NCBI GenBank assembly: GCA_000433095.1
Contig: HF991471.1
Coordinates: 79,775-123,716 of the forward strand
Length of the DNA: 43,942 bases
Direction: 5' to 3'
From: Clostridium sp. CAG:967
GTDB taxonomy: Bacteria; Cyanobacteriota; Vampirovibrionia; Gastranaerophilales; Gastranaerophilaceae
Of this stretch, positions 22,532 through 31,437 are shown one piece after another. Below the pieces are notes generated by a model, which did no database searches, had not been told where the DNA came from, and worked only from the letters and a program-made list of their open reading frames with translations. The stretch's first letter is position 1; every line of letters begins with the position of its first letter. Made by a program: the position numbers and the translations under genes.

Positions 22532-24577
22532 ATGGTAGTAAAAAAATCCAATATATTCGGCATAGCACTATTGCTCACTCTTGCATTAACTCCTGTATCA
22601 GGAACGTTTGCAAACGGGGAAAATAACCTTGTACAATTAGATTTGAAAAAAACTTCAAATAATACCGTTGATGTCACTTTGTTTACTACAAACAATTATA
22701 GTGACAACGTTATGGTCAGAAAAAAATCTGATAATAAATACGTTATCCTTATACCAAAAGTTCAAAGTTCAGGTTTCAGCAATTCAAGCTTAAGCGGGGT
22801 AAAAGACCTCGTTTCAAATATTGATGTAAAAACCGTTAACGACACATCAGGCGGTTACACCAAAGTAACCTTGATTACTACCAAACCGCTCGATATTAAA
22901 ACCCGTACACAAAAAAGCGGACCCGTAACAGAAGAACAAAAAGAATACAGAACTCTTATTGCTGAAGCAAATGCGGTTAAAAATAAAATCGGTAAACAAG
23001 AACCTCCAAAACCGCAAAAAACAGAAGTTACGGTAAACAAAGCAAAAACTCCTGCCGCTGCTCCGGCAAAAGAAACTCCTAAAAAAGAAATTGTTAAACA
23101 GGAAACCAAAGTTCAAGAAACTAAAATAAAAGAAAATAAAGTGCAGGAAGTTAAACAGCCCGCACAACCAACTGCCCCTCAATCCGTTAAAGCAAATGAG
23201 ATTAAACAAGATACAAAACCGCAAAAAATTGAGGAAAAACAATCAAGAAAAGCACATCTTGCAGAACTTATAGAAGAAGTCAAACAGGAAAAATTAATCG
23301 AGCAGACAGTATCAAAAGCTCCACAACCTTTTGTTGAAGAACTGCCTCAAACAAATGAAACAACATCAGTTCTTTCAACATTTATGCATAAATCAAAAAC
23401 AGCAGCTAAATTGGTTATAAACAAATTAAAAACCAAACTTCCTGTTAATACACCTACTGCGGTTGTAATCTTAATACCCGTATTAGGACTTATACTTCTA
23501 ACAAAATTAATCAAAGCATCATTACGTAAATCTGCCGAGCTTAAAGAATCGTTTATCGACCACCTTGCAAGCAGACCTCCGATACTAAACACAGTAAAAT
23601 ACAACAATATCGTCAATGATGATGAACTCTCATGGCAGGAAAAATATCAAAGATATCTTGATGAATCGGCAAGACCTGTTTCCAGAGGCAAAAACAAAGG
23701 CAACTACACATTTATTAAAAAGCCTGTAGAACCTGAAGAAATAACACAAAAACGCAGCGAACTTGAAAAACTGCTTGCAGAACCCAACCATTCACAAGAA
23801 ACAGTTCCTGAAATTACAGAAGTTCAAAACGAAGAAGATGCAATCCAAAAAACAATTAAATTTAAAGCTTTTGACACAGAAAAAGCTTCCCTAAAAATGA
23901 CAAATCGTGCTAGAATGAAAAACAGAAAAAGCAGATTTAAAAAGTATGAAGTTGAACTTCCGCTAAAAGAACAAAAAAATATAGAACTTGGAACGTCTAT
24001 GCTTCACTCAAATCCGAGACACTTTAAAGATGCTAATTTAGATATTGCTGATATAGATAAAAGAGGTAGTGGTATGAAATTTAAAGTACAAGATTATATT
24101 ATGTCTTCAGTAGACGAGTTCTTCTCAATTCTTGATAAAGAACAACAACCTGCAGTAAACAATGCTACCAGTCCTATAGCTTCAAATTCATCCAAATTCA
24201 AACCTTCAATTAATATTGAGAAAAACGATGAAGCTCCAAAACTTAATCAGCAATTCTCTAACCCTGCGAAGCAGACAAATCCTATTTCAAAATTAAGAAA
24301 CGAAACAAAAGATTCTTACCTCAACGGCTTAATAATTAAATCAGGATTTAACATTGATGAAAACAAAGGCTTCTATGTAGTCAACCTTGAAGGCAATTCA
24401 GCGCTTGTAGGAAGAATTAACGACGAAATTTTTGTATTGAAAAAATTCGACAGAAACGTGGAAAAACCTGTTCAGGTAAGACACGATAACGCTAACGTTT
24501 ATATGGTAAAAGCAGGTGGTTTTAAATCACTGGTTGAAGTAAATGAAGACAAAATGGGCGTTTTAATCGAATTATAG
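22532..24577 (+). CDS. Envelope protein with signal peptide, AMIN-like domain and a transmembrane helix; function unknown
   Basis: A 681-residue protein. Residues 1-27 are a signal peptide. Residues about 30-125 form a beta-rich domain similar in pattern to AMIN domains of secretins and amidases (VQLDLKKTSNNTVDVTLFTT, then YVILIPKVQSSGF). A long Lys/Glu/Pro/Gln-rich linker (about 140-290) follows, then a transmembrane helix (AVVILIPVLGLILLTKLIKA, about 308-330), a disordered cytosolic stretch, and a compact C-terminal domain of about 90 residues (SYLNGLIIKSGFNIDENKGF onward). The layout resembles FimV-like pilus-assembly or peptidoglycan-tethering scaffolds, but identity is not established. 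The start has no strong ribosome binding site. Confidence 0.6.
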   Translation: MVVKKSNIFGIALLLTLALTPVSGTFANGENNLVQLDLKKTSNNTVDVTLFTTNNYSDNVMVRKKSDNKYVILIPKVQSSGFSNSSLSGVKDLVSNIDVKTVNDTSGGYTKVTLITTKPLDIKTRTQKSGPVTEEQKEYRTLIAEANAVKNKIGKQEPPKPQKTEVTVNKAKTPAAAPAKETPKKEIVKQETKVQETKIKENKVQEVKQPAQPTAPQSVKANEIKQDTKPQKIEEKQSRKAHLAELIEEVKQEKLIEQTVSKAPQPFVEELPQTNETTSVLSTFMHKSKTAAKLVINKLKTKLPVNTPTAVVILIPVLGLILLTKLIKASLRKSAELKESFIDHLASRPPILNTVKYNNIVNDDELSWQEKYQRYLDESARPVSRGKNKGNYTFIKKPVEPEEITQKRSELEKLLAEPNHSQETVPEITEVQNEEDAIQKTIKFKAFDTEKASLKMTNRARMKNRKSRFKKYEVELPLKEQKNIELGTSMLHSNPRHFKDANLDIADIDKRGSGMKFKVQDYIMSSVDEFFSILDKEQQPAVNNATSPIASNSSKFKPSINIEKNDEAPKLNQQFSNPAKQTNPISKLRNETKDSYLNGLIIKSGFNIDENKGFYVVNLEGNSALVGRINDEIFVLKKFDRNVEKPVQVRHDNANVYMVKAGGFKSLVEVNEDKMGVLIEL

Positions 24578-24601
24578 TAAAGTAAAAACGGAAGGTGAGA
24601 A

Positions 24602-25744
24602 GTGATTAGCACCATAAAGTTTAATTTGTGTGCGGTTTTGTTAATTTGTGTACTGGCTTTTTGCGGCTGCAATAAACAAGATACAAAAACAGTGGTGCAG
24701 TTTGCAAGCTGGGGGTCTAAATCAGAAGTTGATATTTTAAAACCCATATTATCGGACTTTGAAAATGAAAATCCGGATATAAAAGTAGACTTCATGCATA
24801 TTCCGCAAAACTACTTCCAGAAAATACACTTGCTTTTTGCCTCTAACACAGCACCTGACGTTATTTTCATTAATAACCAGTACCTGCCTGTATATGCTAA
24901 TGCAGGACTTCTTGAAGAATTACATGCTTCAAACGGCTTCTACCCGAAATCGCTTGAGGCATTAAGTCTGAACGGAAAACTTTATGCGATACCACGTGAT
25001 GTTTCAAACCTTGTAATTTATTATAATAAGAATATATTTGATAAAAAACATATACCATATCCGTCAGCAAACTGGACTTTTGATGACTTTTTGAAAACAG
25101 CTCAAAAACTTACGGACCAAAATACTTTCGGTATAAGCTTTGAAGAAGATCCGCTTTTCTACCTTCCATATTTAATGAGTAACGGCGGCGGATTTTTACC
25201 TGACGAAATAAATAAACCTGAAAGCCAAAACGCACTTAATTTTTATGCGGATTTAAGAAATAAATATCACGTTGCCCCGCTAAAATCAGAAAGTGCCAGT
25301 GCAACTATGGCACAGTTATTTTTACAAGAACGCTTAGGAATGTATCTGTCGGGACGATGGATGGTGCCTAAATTCAGGGAAGAAGCAAAGTTTGATTGGG
25401 ATATTGCACAGTTTCCAAAAGGTACTAAAGGCAGTATAGTGCCGCTTGATGCATCCGGCTGGGCTGTATCCAAATCATCAAAACATAAGCAGGAAGCATT
25501 AAAACTGGTTAACTTTTTGTCTTCTAAAGAAAGTTCGGAAAAATTTACGGAAAGCGGATTAATTGTCCCCGCAAGAGAAGAAGTTGCAAATTCAAAATAT
25601 TTTCTTGAAGGTCAAAAACCAGAAAATGCAAAAATTTTTACAAATATAATAAAAACATCAAAACCAACTCCTGTAACCGTTAATTACAGAGAAATTTTAG
25701 ATAATTTGAAAAAAGAAATGGAAGCAAGGTTTAATAGATTATGA
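24602..25744 (+). CDS. ABC-transporter solute-binding lipoprotein, family 1 (sugar type)
   Basis: A 380-residue extracytoplasmic binding protein. It starts with GTG behind GGAAGGTGAG, has a lipoprotein signal ending in LAFCGC (lipidated Cys 21 or 23), and the family 1 pattern: VVQFASWGSKSEVDILKPIL, then VDFMHIPQNYFQKIH, TAPDVIFINNQYLPVYANAG, LYAIPRDVSNLVIYYNKNIF, and the hinge GWAVSKSSKHKQEALKLVNF. Related proteins bind oligosaccharides or glycerol phosphate. No permease or ATPase gene adjoins. It is coupled by a four-base overlap with rsmI. Confidence 0.9.
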   Translation: MISTIKFNLCAVLLICVLAFCGCNKQDTKTVVQFASWGSKSEVDILKPILSDFENENPDIKVDFMHIPQNYFQKIHLLFASNTAPDVIFINNQYLPVYANAGLLEELHASNGFYPKSLEALSLNGKLYAIPRDVSNLVIYYNKNIFDKKHIPYPSANWTFDDFLKTAQKLTDQNTFGISFEEDPLFYLPYLMSNGGGFLPDEINKPESQNALNFYADLRNKYHVAPLKSESASATMAQLFLQERLGMYLSGRWMVPKFREEAKFDWDIAQFPKGTKGSIVPLDASGWAVSKSSKHKQEALKLVNFLSSKESSEKFTESGLIVPAREEVANSKYFLEGQKPENAKIFTNIIKTSKPTPVTVNYREILDNLKKEMEARFNRL

Positions 25745-26550
25745 AAGAATACGATTTTTATATAGTTCCGACACCGATAGGAAATTTAGGCGACATAACA
25801 AACAGAGCAATAGAAGTTTTAAATTCTGTTGATATAATTGCCTGCGAAGATATGAGAGTAACCCAAAAACTTCTCAACCACTTCGATATAAAAACCAAAT
25901 GTGTTTCATATCACAAATTTAACGAAAAAGAACGCATAAATTATTTTCTTGAAATTCTGGGGGAAGGAAAAAAAATAGCTCTTGTTTCAGATGCAGGCAC
26001 TCCGCTATTCTGCGACCCCGGAGCAATAATTGTTGAAGAATTGAGAAAACATAATTATACAGTAACAGCACTTGCCGGAGCAAATGCAGTTGCAACTTTT
26101 CTTTCCCAGATTCCCAGAGAAGATGAAGACTTTCTATTTGCAGGGTTCCTGCCCAAAACAAAAACCCAAATAGAAAACCTTTTAAAAAAATATAAACATA
26201 CTGATATTGTATTTTATGACTCTCCAAACAGAATTTTAAATACCCTTGAAGTTATAAAAGCAGTAAGACCTCAATCACGTTCGGCTGTAGGTAGAGAACT
26301 GACAAAAGTTTTTGAAGAAATTGTAATAGACAAAACCGAAAACATTATACAACATTTTCAAACCAATATATTGAAAGGCGAAATTGCAGGTCTTGTTTTC
26401 AGAGAAAAAAATAGCATAGAAGACATTAACATAAATGAAAAAATTGAGATATTAAAATCAAAAGGTTTTAAGGCAAAAGAAATTTCCGTAATATTATCAG
26501 AGCTTTACAATATAAATAAAAACGATGTATACAAAAGATGCTTAAATTAA
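25741..26550 (+). CDS. rsmI: 16S rRNA (cytidine-1402-2'-O)-methyltransferase RsmI
   Basis: Methylates the ribose of C1402 in the decoding centre using SAM. The 269 residues show the tetrapyrrole-methylase fold of RsmI: YIVPTPIGNLGDITNRAIEV (8-27), ACEDMRVTQKLLNHF, ALVSDAGTPLFCDPG, ALAGANAVATFLSQ, FAGFLPKT and FYDSPNRILNTLEVI. A short C-terminal domain follows. ATG overlaps the previous stop (ATGA). Confidence 0.95.
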   Translation: MKEYDFYIVPTPIGNLGDITNRAIEVLNSVDIIACEDMRVTQKLLNHFDIKTKCVSYHKFNEKERINYFLEILGEGKKIALVSDAGTPLFCDPGAIIVEELRKHNYTVTALAGANAVATFLSQIPREDEDFLFAGFLPKTKTQIENLLKKYKHTDIVFYDSPNRILNTLEVIKAVRPQSRSAVGRELTKVFEEIVIDKTENIIQHFQTNILKGEIAGLVFREKNSIEDININEKIEILKSKGFKAKEISVILSELYNINKNDVYKRCLN

Positions 26551-26677
26551 GCTGTTATCAATAGTTTTCGGAGATATCATTCAAATGAATTAAATATAAT
26601 TAATATATTCCACTTTTTTTAATTTATGATATAATATTTTTAGAATAGTATAATGAAGTTTTTAAGGTAGATATTTC
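26551..26677 (+). promoter_or_regulatory. Promoter region of the bamA operon
   Basis: Two TATAAT hexamers (26630-26635 and 26649-26654) lie upstream of the TTG start of bamA; -35 matches are weak. The AT-rich stretch also holds the palindrome ATTCAAATGAAT. No stem-loop terminator for rsmI is clear. Confidence 0.45.
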
Positions 26678-28633
26678 TTGAATTCACTGAACAAATTATA
26701 TATATCCTTAATAGCCCTGTTACTGGTTATAATGTGTCCGTTACAGAGTGCAGCTAAAGGAAATTTCTGGGGAGATACGGTAGATTATGACATACATGAA
26801 GTCCAGTCCCCTGCTGCATCAGAAGTTAGGAGCACACCCGTAACTTCAGGTTCTGTAAGCACGAATGCCACTGACAAAGATAAAAGAGTTTTAAAAAATA
26901 TCGAAATATACGGCAATAACGTCATCGACACATCAGTAATTTTAGATAAGATGAAAATGCAGCAAGGCGATGTTTATACCCGTAATGCAGTTCAAGCTGA
27001 CCTTAAAGCAATATACGAACTGGGATTTTTCTCAGAAAAGATGAAAGCTATTCCTATCAATAATTCAGACGGTACAGTTACCTTAAAAATTATGCTTGAA
27101 GAAAATACCCCCGTAACTGACTTTACCATTGAAGGAAACACTGTAGTATCTACCGATGAAATATTATCTTACCTTCTGCCTATGAAAGGCAAACCCCAAA
27201 ACATAGCTGAAATTAATGAAGCCATTGCAAAAATTCAAGAATGCTACAGTTCAAAAGGTTATATTCTTGCAAGAATAGATTCAGTTTCCGATGATCCTGA
27301 CGGTACAGTTAACGTAAGCATCAAAGAAGGTCTTATCGACAAAATAATGATTGCCGGCAACGAAAAAACAAAAGATTACGTTATTGAACGTAACATCCTG
27401 ACCGAACCCGGTATGGTTTATAACGAAAACCTTCTTAAACAGGACCTGGTAAGGCTTTATGCAACTCAGGCATTTAAAGATGTAACAAGAGAAATTGAGC
27501 CGACTGAAAATCCTGATATCTACAATATTACAATCAATGTAGAAGAACAAAGAACTGCAAGCATCTCAGTAGGCGGTGGTGTTGATTCGGTTACAGGTGT
27601 ATTCGGTTCTGTCGGTATTGCGGATAATAACTTCCTTGGCAGAGCAGAAAGAATATCATTAAACGGTATAGCAGGTACAGGTGTAATCCTTAACGATTCA
27701 TCTATCAAAAGACGTATGAACTTGCAGGCTGAATTAAGCTATTTCAAACCATATTTCTATAACGCAGACACCTCTTTAATGAGTAAAATTTTCTATAGAG
27801 ATTTCGGCAGCTATCAGGTTCCACTGGCAATTGAACGCAGAGTAGGGCTAGAATCTACTGTTGCTCACAGAATGAAAAGCAATCCTCATGTAACATCAAC
27901 ATTCTCTCTCGGTATTGAAAATATTGATGTATCAGAAGGCGATAAAGGCAAAATTACTAATCTGTATTCAAAATACAATATTCCGATTTCCGAACGTGCA
28001 AAACAATTGGAAGGCGGTTTATTCCTGTCTTTAAGCCCTGCATTATTATACGATACACGTGACAATGCAACGGTTACAAGAAAAGGTACAATGGCAAGCA
28101 TACGATTTGATGAAGAAGTCGGTGTCATTGACTTTGACAAAACTCACGGTAAATTAACCGGTATGGTTAAACAATATATACCTGTTGGTAAAAAATCTTC
28201 ATTATCATTCACAGCAAAAGGCGGCGGAAAAATTCACGGCGACAATATGCCTGAAGTAATGGCATACAGATTGGGCGGTCCATACACTGTCAGAGGTTTC
28301 AAGATGAGCGGTGTAGGTACTGGTGATGCTTTCATTATGGGTAGTGCAGAATTCGCAACACCAATTCCGTTCCTTGACAGAACAAGAATTAACTTCTTAA
28401 ATAACTTAAGATTTACCGTATGGGCTGATGCAGGTAAAATATTTAACCCATCAATTACAGACAAAATATACGACAGACCGCTTTATGCAGTATCTGCCGG
28501 TGTAGGTTTGAAACTGTATATACCGGGAATGGGTCCTCTATCTATCGACTATGGTATCCCGCTTACAAATCCGGGTGACAACGGTAATAGAAATGGTTAC
28601 TTTACTTTCGGCGTAGGCGATATAATGTATTAA
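26678..28633 (+). CDS. bamA: Outer-membrane assembly factor BamA / Omp85
   Basis: Inserts beta-barrel proteins into the outer membrane. The start is TTG behind AAGGTAG. A signal peptide (1-27) is followed by a polar stretch, three POTRA domains (about 69-145, 146-220 and 221-298; note VLKNIEIYGNNVIDTSVILD and PVTDFTIEGNTVVSTDEILS), and a barrel (300-651) with GGGVDSVTGVFGSVGIADNN, the VRGFK motif of strand loop L6 (GPYTVRGFKMSG) and a final strand YFTFGVGDIMY. Three POTRAs rather than five is the cyanobacterial-type arrangement. It heads an operon with the skp-like gene, udp and a FlhA-like protein. Confidence 0.93.
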   Translation: MNSLNKLYISLIALLLVIMCPLQSAAKGNFWGDTVDYDIHEVQSPAASEVRSTPVTSGSVSTNATDKDKRVLKNIEIYGNNVIDTSVILDKMKMQQGDVYTRNAVQADLKAIYELGFFSEKMKAIPINNSDGTVTLKIMLEENTPVTDFTIEGNTVVSTDEILSYLLPMKGKPQNIAEINEAIAKIQECYSSKGYILARIDSVSDDPDGTVNVSIKEGLIDKIMIAGNEKTKDYVIERNILTEPGMVYNENLLKQDLVRLYATQAFKDVTREIEPTENPDIYNITINVEEQRTASISVGGGVDSVTGVFGSVGIADNNFLGRAERISLNGIAGTGVILNDSSIKRRMNLQAELSYFKPYFYNADTSLMSKIFYRDFGSYQVPLAIERRVGLESTVAHRMKSNPHVTSTFSLGIENIDVSEGDKGKITNLYSKYNIPISERAKQLEGGLFLSLSPALLYDTRDNATVTRKGTMASIRFDEEVGVIDFDKTHGKLTGMVKQYIPVGKKSSLSFTAKGGGKIHGDNMPEVMAYRLGGPYTVRGFKMSGVGTGDAFIMGSAEFATPIPFLDRTRINFLNNLRFTVWADAGKIFNPSITDKIYDRPLYAVSAGVGLKLYIPGMGPLSIDYGIPLTNPGDNGNRNGYFTFGVGDIMY

Positions 28634-28660
28634 TATATAACAATCCTTAAGGAGGTTTTT

Positions 28661-29122
28661 ATGAAAAAATTTAAATTAGCAGCACTATTAATGACAGCAG
28701 GATTATTCTTTACTCTTGGCAATCAGGCTGATGCTGCAGGCGTAGGTTACATAAACTATCAAAAAGTGCAGGAAGGTTTTCCTTTTGCTCAACAAGCAGT
28801 AAAAGAAGTTGATGCAAAAGCTTTGGAAATGCAGCAATATATGGTTGATAAAGAAAAACAATACAAATCTTTAGACACACCATTGAAAAAACAAAACTTT
28901 GAAGAACAAACTGCACGTGAATTTAAGCTTAAAGAAGAAGCATACATGAGATTAAAAGCACAAAAAGAAGAACAAATCTTCAACAAAATTCAAGCTGCAA
29001 CAAAACAGGTTCTGGTAGAACAAAAACTTGATGCTATCGTTGATTACAGAGTAATTTTTGTTGGCGGTGTTGATGTTACTGATACTGTTCTTCAAAAATT
29101 AAAAAGCGGTCAAATTAAATAG
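28661..29122 (+). CDS. OmpH/Skp-family periplasmic chaperone
   Basis: A 153-residue periplasmic protein with a signal peptide (1-25, ending QADA) and VGYINYQKVQEGFPFAQQAV, the typical start of Skp-type proteins, then a long coiled coil (about 45-120) that forms the tentacles and a returning strand (LDAIVDYRVIFVGGVDVTDT). It holds unfolded outer-membrane proteins for BamA, whose gene is 27 bases upstream. AAGGAGG precedes ATG. Confidence 0.9.
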   Translation: MKKFKLAALLMTAGLFFTLGNQADAAGVGYINYQKVQEGFPFAQQAVKEVDAKALEMQQYMVDKEKQYKSLDTPLKKQNFEEQTAREFKLKEEAYMRLKAQKEEQIFNKIQAATKQVLVEQKLDAIVDYRVIFVGGVDVTDTVLQKLKSGQIK

Positions 29123-29130
29123 GAGCAGCC

Positions 29131-29901
29131 ATGAAATATTCGGAAGAAGGAAAACAATACCATATAGGACTGAAAAACGGAGATATCGGCGAGTATGTAA
29201 TACTCCCCGGTGATCCAAAAAGATGCAAAAAAATTGCCGAATATTTCGATAACGCAGAGTTTATTGCAGATAACAGAGAATATACCACCTATACAGGTTA
29301 CTTAAACGGAACAAAAGTCAGTGTTACTTCAACAGGTATAGGTGGTCCTTCTGCTGCGATAGCAATGGAAGAACTTGTAAAAGTCGGAGCCAAAACATTT
29401 ATCAGAGTCGGCACCTGCGGCGGTATGGATTTGAATGTAAAAGGCGGCGATATTGTCATTGCTACAGGCGCAATAAGAATGGAAGGCACCAGCAAAGAAT
29501 ATGCCCCGATAGAATTTCCTGCGGTTGCCAATTTAGATATCACCTGCTCGCTTGTTGAAGCCGCAAAAAAATTGAATTACACATACCATACAGGTGTTGT
29601 TGAATGCAAAGACTCGTTCTACGGTCAGCATGACCCTCAAAGAATGCCTGTTAATTATGAATTGCTAAACAAATGGGAAGCCTGGAAAAAACTCGGCTGT
29701 CTTGCTTCAGAAATGGAATCAGCAGCCCTGTTTATTGTGGCAAGCACATTAAATGTAAAAGCCGGTTCAGTATTTTTAACTGTTGCTAATCAGGAAAGAG
29801 AAAAACAAAATCTTGAAAATCCTGTTGTTCATGACACAGATTCCGCTATAAAAACAGCAATTGAAGCTTTAAAAATTCTTATAGCAAACGACAAAAAATA
29901 G
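29131..29901 (+). CDS. udp: Uridine phosphorylase (nucleoside phosphorylase family)
   Basis: Splits uridine (or a related nucleoside) with phosphate for salvage. The 256 residues contain the family landmarks VILPGDPKRCKKIAEYFD (phosphate loop), TGIGGPSAAIAMEEL, FIRVGTCGGMD, a substrate loop DSFYGQHDPQRMP, and the SEMESAALFIVAS active-site stretch. Substrate choice between uridine and purine nucleosides rests on the QHDPQRM part, which favours uridine. It lies eight bases after the skp-like gene. Confidence 0.88.
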   Translation: MKYSEEGKQYHIGLKNGDIGEYVILPGDPKRCKKIAEYFDNAEFIADNREYTTYTGYLNGTKVSVTSTGIGGPSAAIAMEELVKVGAKTFIRVGTCGGMDLNVKGGDIVIATGAIRMEGTSKEYAPIEFPAVANLDITCSLVEAAKKLNYTYHTGVVECKDSFYGQHDPQRMPVNYELLNKWEAWKKLGCLASEMESAALFIVASTLNVKAGSVFLTVANQEREKQNLENPVVHDTDSAIKTAIEALKILIANDKK

Positions 29902-29911
29902 GAGCACTATT

Positions 29912-31387
29912 ATGTATAACAAAAAAATGCAATACGTTATTAAGACTTGTTCAAGTGAAAACACCCAAGAACTTCAAAATCTTCTTAACGAAATGTCAAT
30001 GAATAACTGGGAGCTTTACAGCATGCAGGAAGTTGAAACTGACGAAGGTGTCTTGTGCCATTGCATTTTTATGAAAGAAAGCGAACTGAATTCAGGCAGT
30101 GCCAATGCAGATGTCATGAATATATCATCATTCAAAAGCCAGATGGAAAAAATGCTTTCCCAAGCCCAGTCACCATACGATATTTGTCTTGAAATTCAGG
30201 GAAAAATAAGAGATCAAAAAGAAAAGATTGCAAAGATAAAAGCCGAACTTGAAGGTGAAGCACCTGCATCTGTAGGCAGAAAAAAACTTAACGATAAAAT
30301 TTCAGCAGGCTTGAAGGCTTTGGAAGAATTGAAACAAACCCTTGCTAAAGCAACTTCTCCGGATGAAATGTATTCTAAATTAAAAGAAGAAAAACTCTCA
30401 ATTCACCTCAGTGAAGAAATTTTAAACCATTCCTATAATGAACAGGATTCCTTAGAAGAAGAACTTGTTGCCGAAACTGTTAAATTAAGACTAAAACTAA
30501 CAGAAGAACTCGGTTATGTTATTCCTAAAATTATTTTTCAGGACGATGTAAATCTTAACCCGTATGAATTCAGTATAAAAATCAGAGGGCTTGAAGTATT
30601 TAAAACAACTGTTTATCCGAACTATGTAATGTATTTTTCAGACAATATTCATCTGGAAAAGAAAATAAAAAATTCCATAACAGATACTGACAAAATCACA
30701 GGAAAAAAAATCGTTTGGATAGAAACAAGCAAAACAAAAGATTTCTGGGAACAGGGAATATCTTGCTCAGAATACATTGCAAAAGCTCTGGAATATGTTG
30801 CTGTTAAATATGTCGATGACTTATTAACTTATGAAGAATTAGACAAATACGTTGATATTGTTGCAGAGGCAAACAGATTTCTTGTAGAAAACATAATTCC
30901 CGATTTCATATCACTTTCTGATTTAAGATTTATACTAACAAGTCTTATCAGAGAAAAAATTTCTATCAAAGACATTGTATATATATTTGAAAAAATTAAT
31001 GACTTCGCAGAAGACAGCTCCAAATCAGACTTGCTGAAAAAAATCAGACTTTCATTGTCACGTCAAATTTGTAAAAAGAACGCAAATCAAGACGGTATAA
31101 TAACTGCAATCGAAATGTCCGAAAAAACATTAGACAAATTTAATCCTAATTTCGATGAAAGCGATGATGCAATAATACGAATTGATGCGGATTTTGCTGA
31201 AAAGCTGGCTGAAAAACTAAAACAAAAAATCAAACAATTAGACATTGAAAATCCGAAACTTTTTGTTCCAATGGAATTCAGACACCTGATTTTTACTCTG
31301 CTAAGCAACTACATGAACGATATAACCGTTCTTGCAAGAGAAGAAGTAGGCTGCAATGCTCAGATAGAAATTTTAACAGAAATTTAA
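29912..31387 (+). CDS. Soluble protein with a FlhA/SctV (FHIPEP) cytoplasmic domain but no export-gate membrane domain
   Basis: A 491-residue cytosolic protein. Residues 1-58 look like a small alpha/beta domain of the DUF4177 type (YVIKTCSSENTQELQNLLNE, MNNWELYSMQEVE). Residues about 65-150 are a coiled coil. From about 155 to the end the sequence follows the FlhA C-terminal domain order: LRLKLTEELGYVIPKIIFQD, YEFSIKIRGLEVFKTTVYPN, VWIETSKTKDFWEQG, IIPDFISLSDLRFILTSLIR, EKISIKDIVYIFEKIND and LSRQICKKNANQDG. The eight transmembrane helices and FHIPEP box of FlhA are absent. It lies 10 bases after udp in the bamA operon, not near flagellar genes. Confidence 0.8.
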   Translation: MYNKKMQYVIKTCSSENTQELQNLLNEMSMNNWELYSMQEVETDEGVLCHCIFMKESELNSGSANADVMNISSFKSQMEKMLSQAQSPYDICLEIQGKIRDQKEKIAKIKAELEGEAPASVGRKKLNDKISAGLKALEELKQTLAKATSPDEMYSKLKEEKLSIHLSEEILNHSYNEQDSLEEELVAETVKLRLKLTEELGYVIPKIIFQDDVNLNPYEFSIKIRGLEVFKTTVYPNYVMYFSDNIHLEKKIKNSITDTDKITGKKIVWIETSKTKDFWEQGISCSEYIAKALEYVAVKYVDDLLTYEELDKYVDIVAEANRFLVENIIPDFISLSDLRFILTSLIREKISIKDIVYIFEKINDFAEDSSKSDLLKKIRLSLSRQICKKNANQDGIITAIEMSEKTLDKFNPNFDESDDAIIRIDADFAEKLAEKLKQKIKQLDIENPKLFVPMEFRHLIFTLLSNYMNDITVLAREEVGCNAQIEILTEI

Positions 31388-31437
31388 CATAAAGACACAA
31401 ACTAGCAAAAAATAATTTATTCGGGTTTTGAAAAAGC

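Noticed and set aside
22847..23242. Phe/Cys-rich reading frames on the minus strand
   Set aside because: They mirror the Lys/Glu/Pro-rich linker of the AMIN-like protein; no ribosome binding site.
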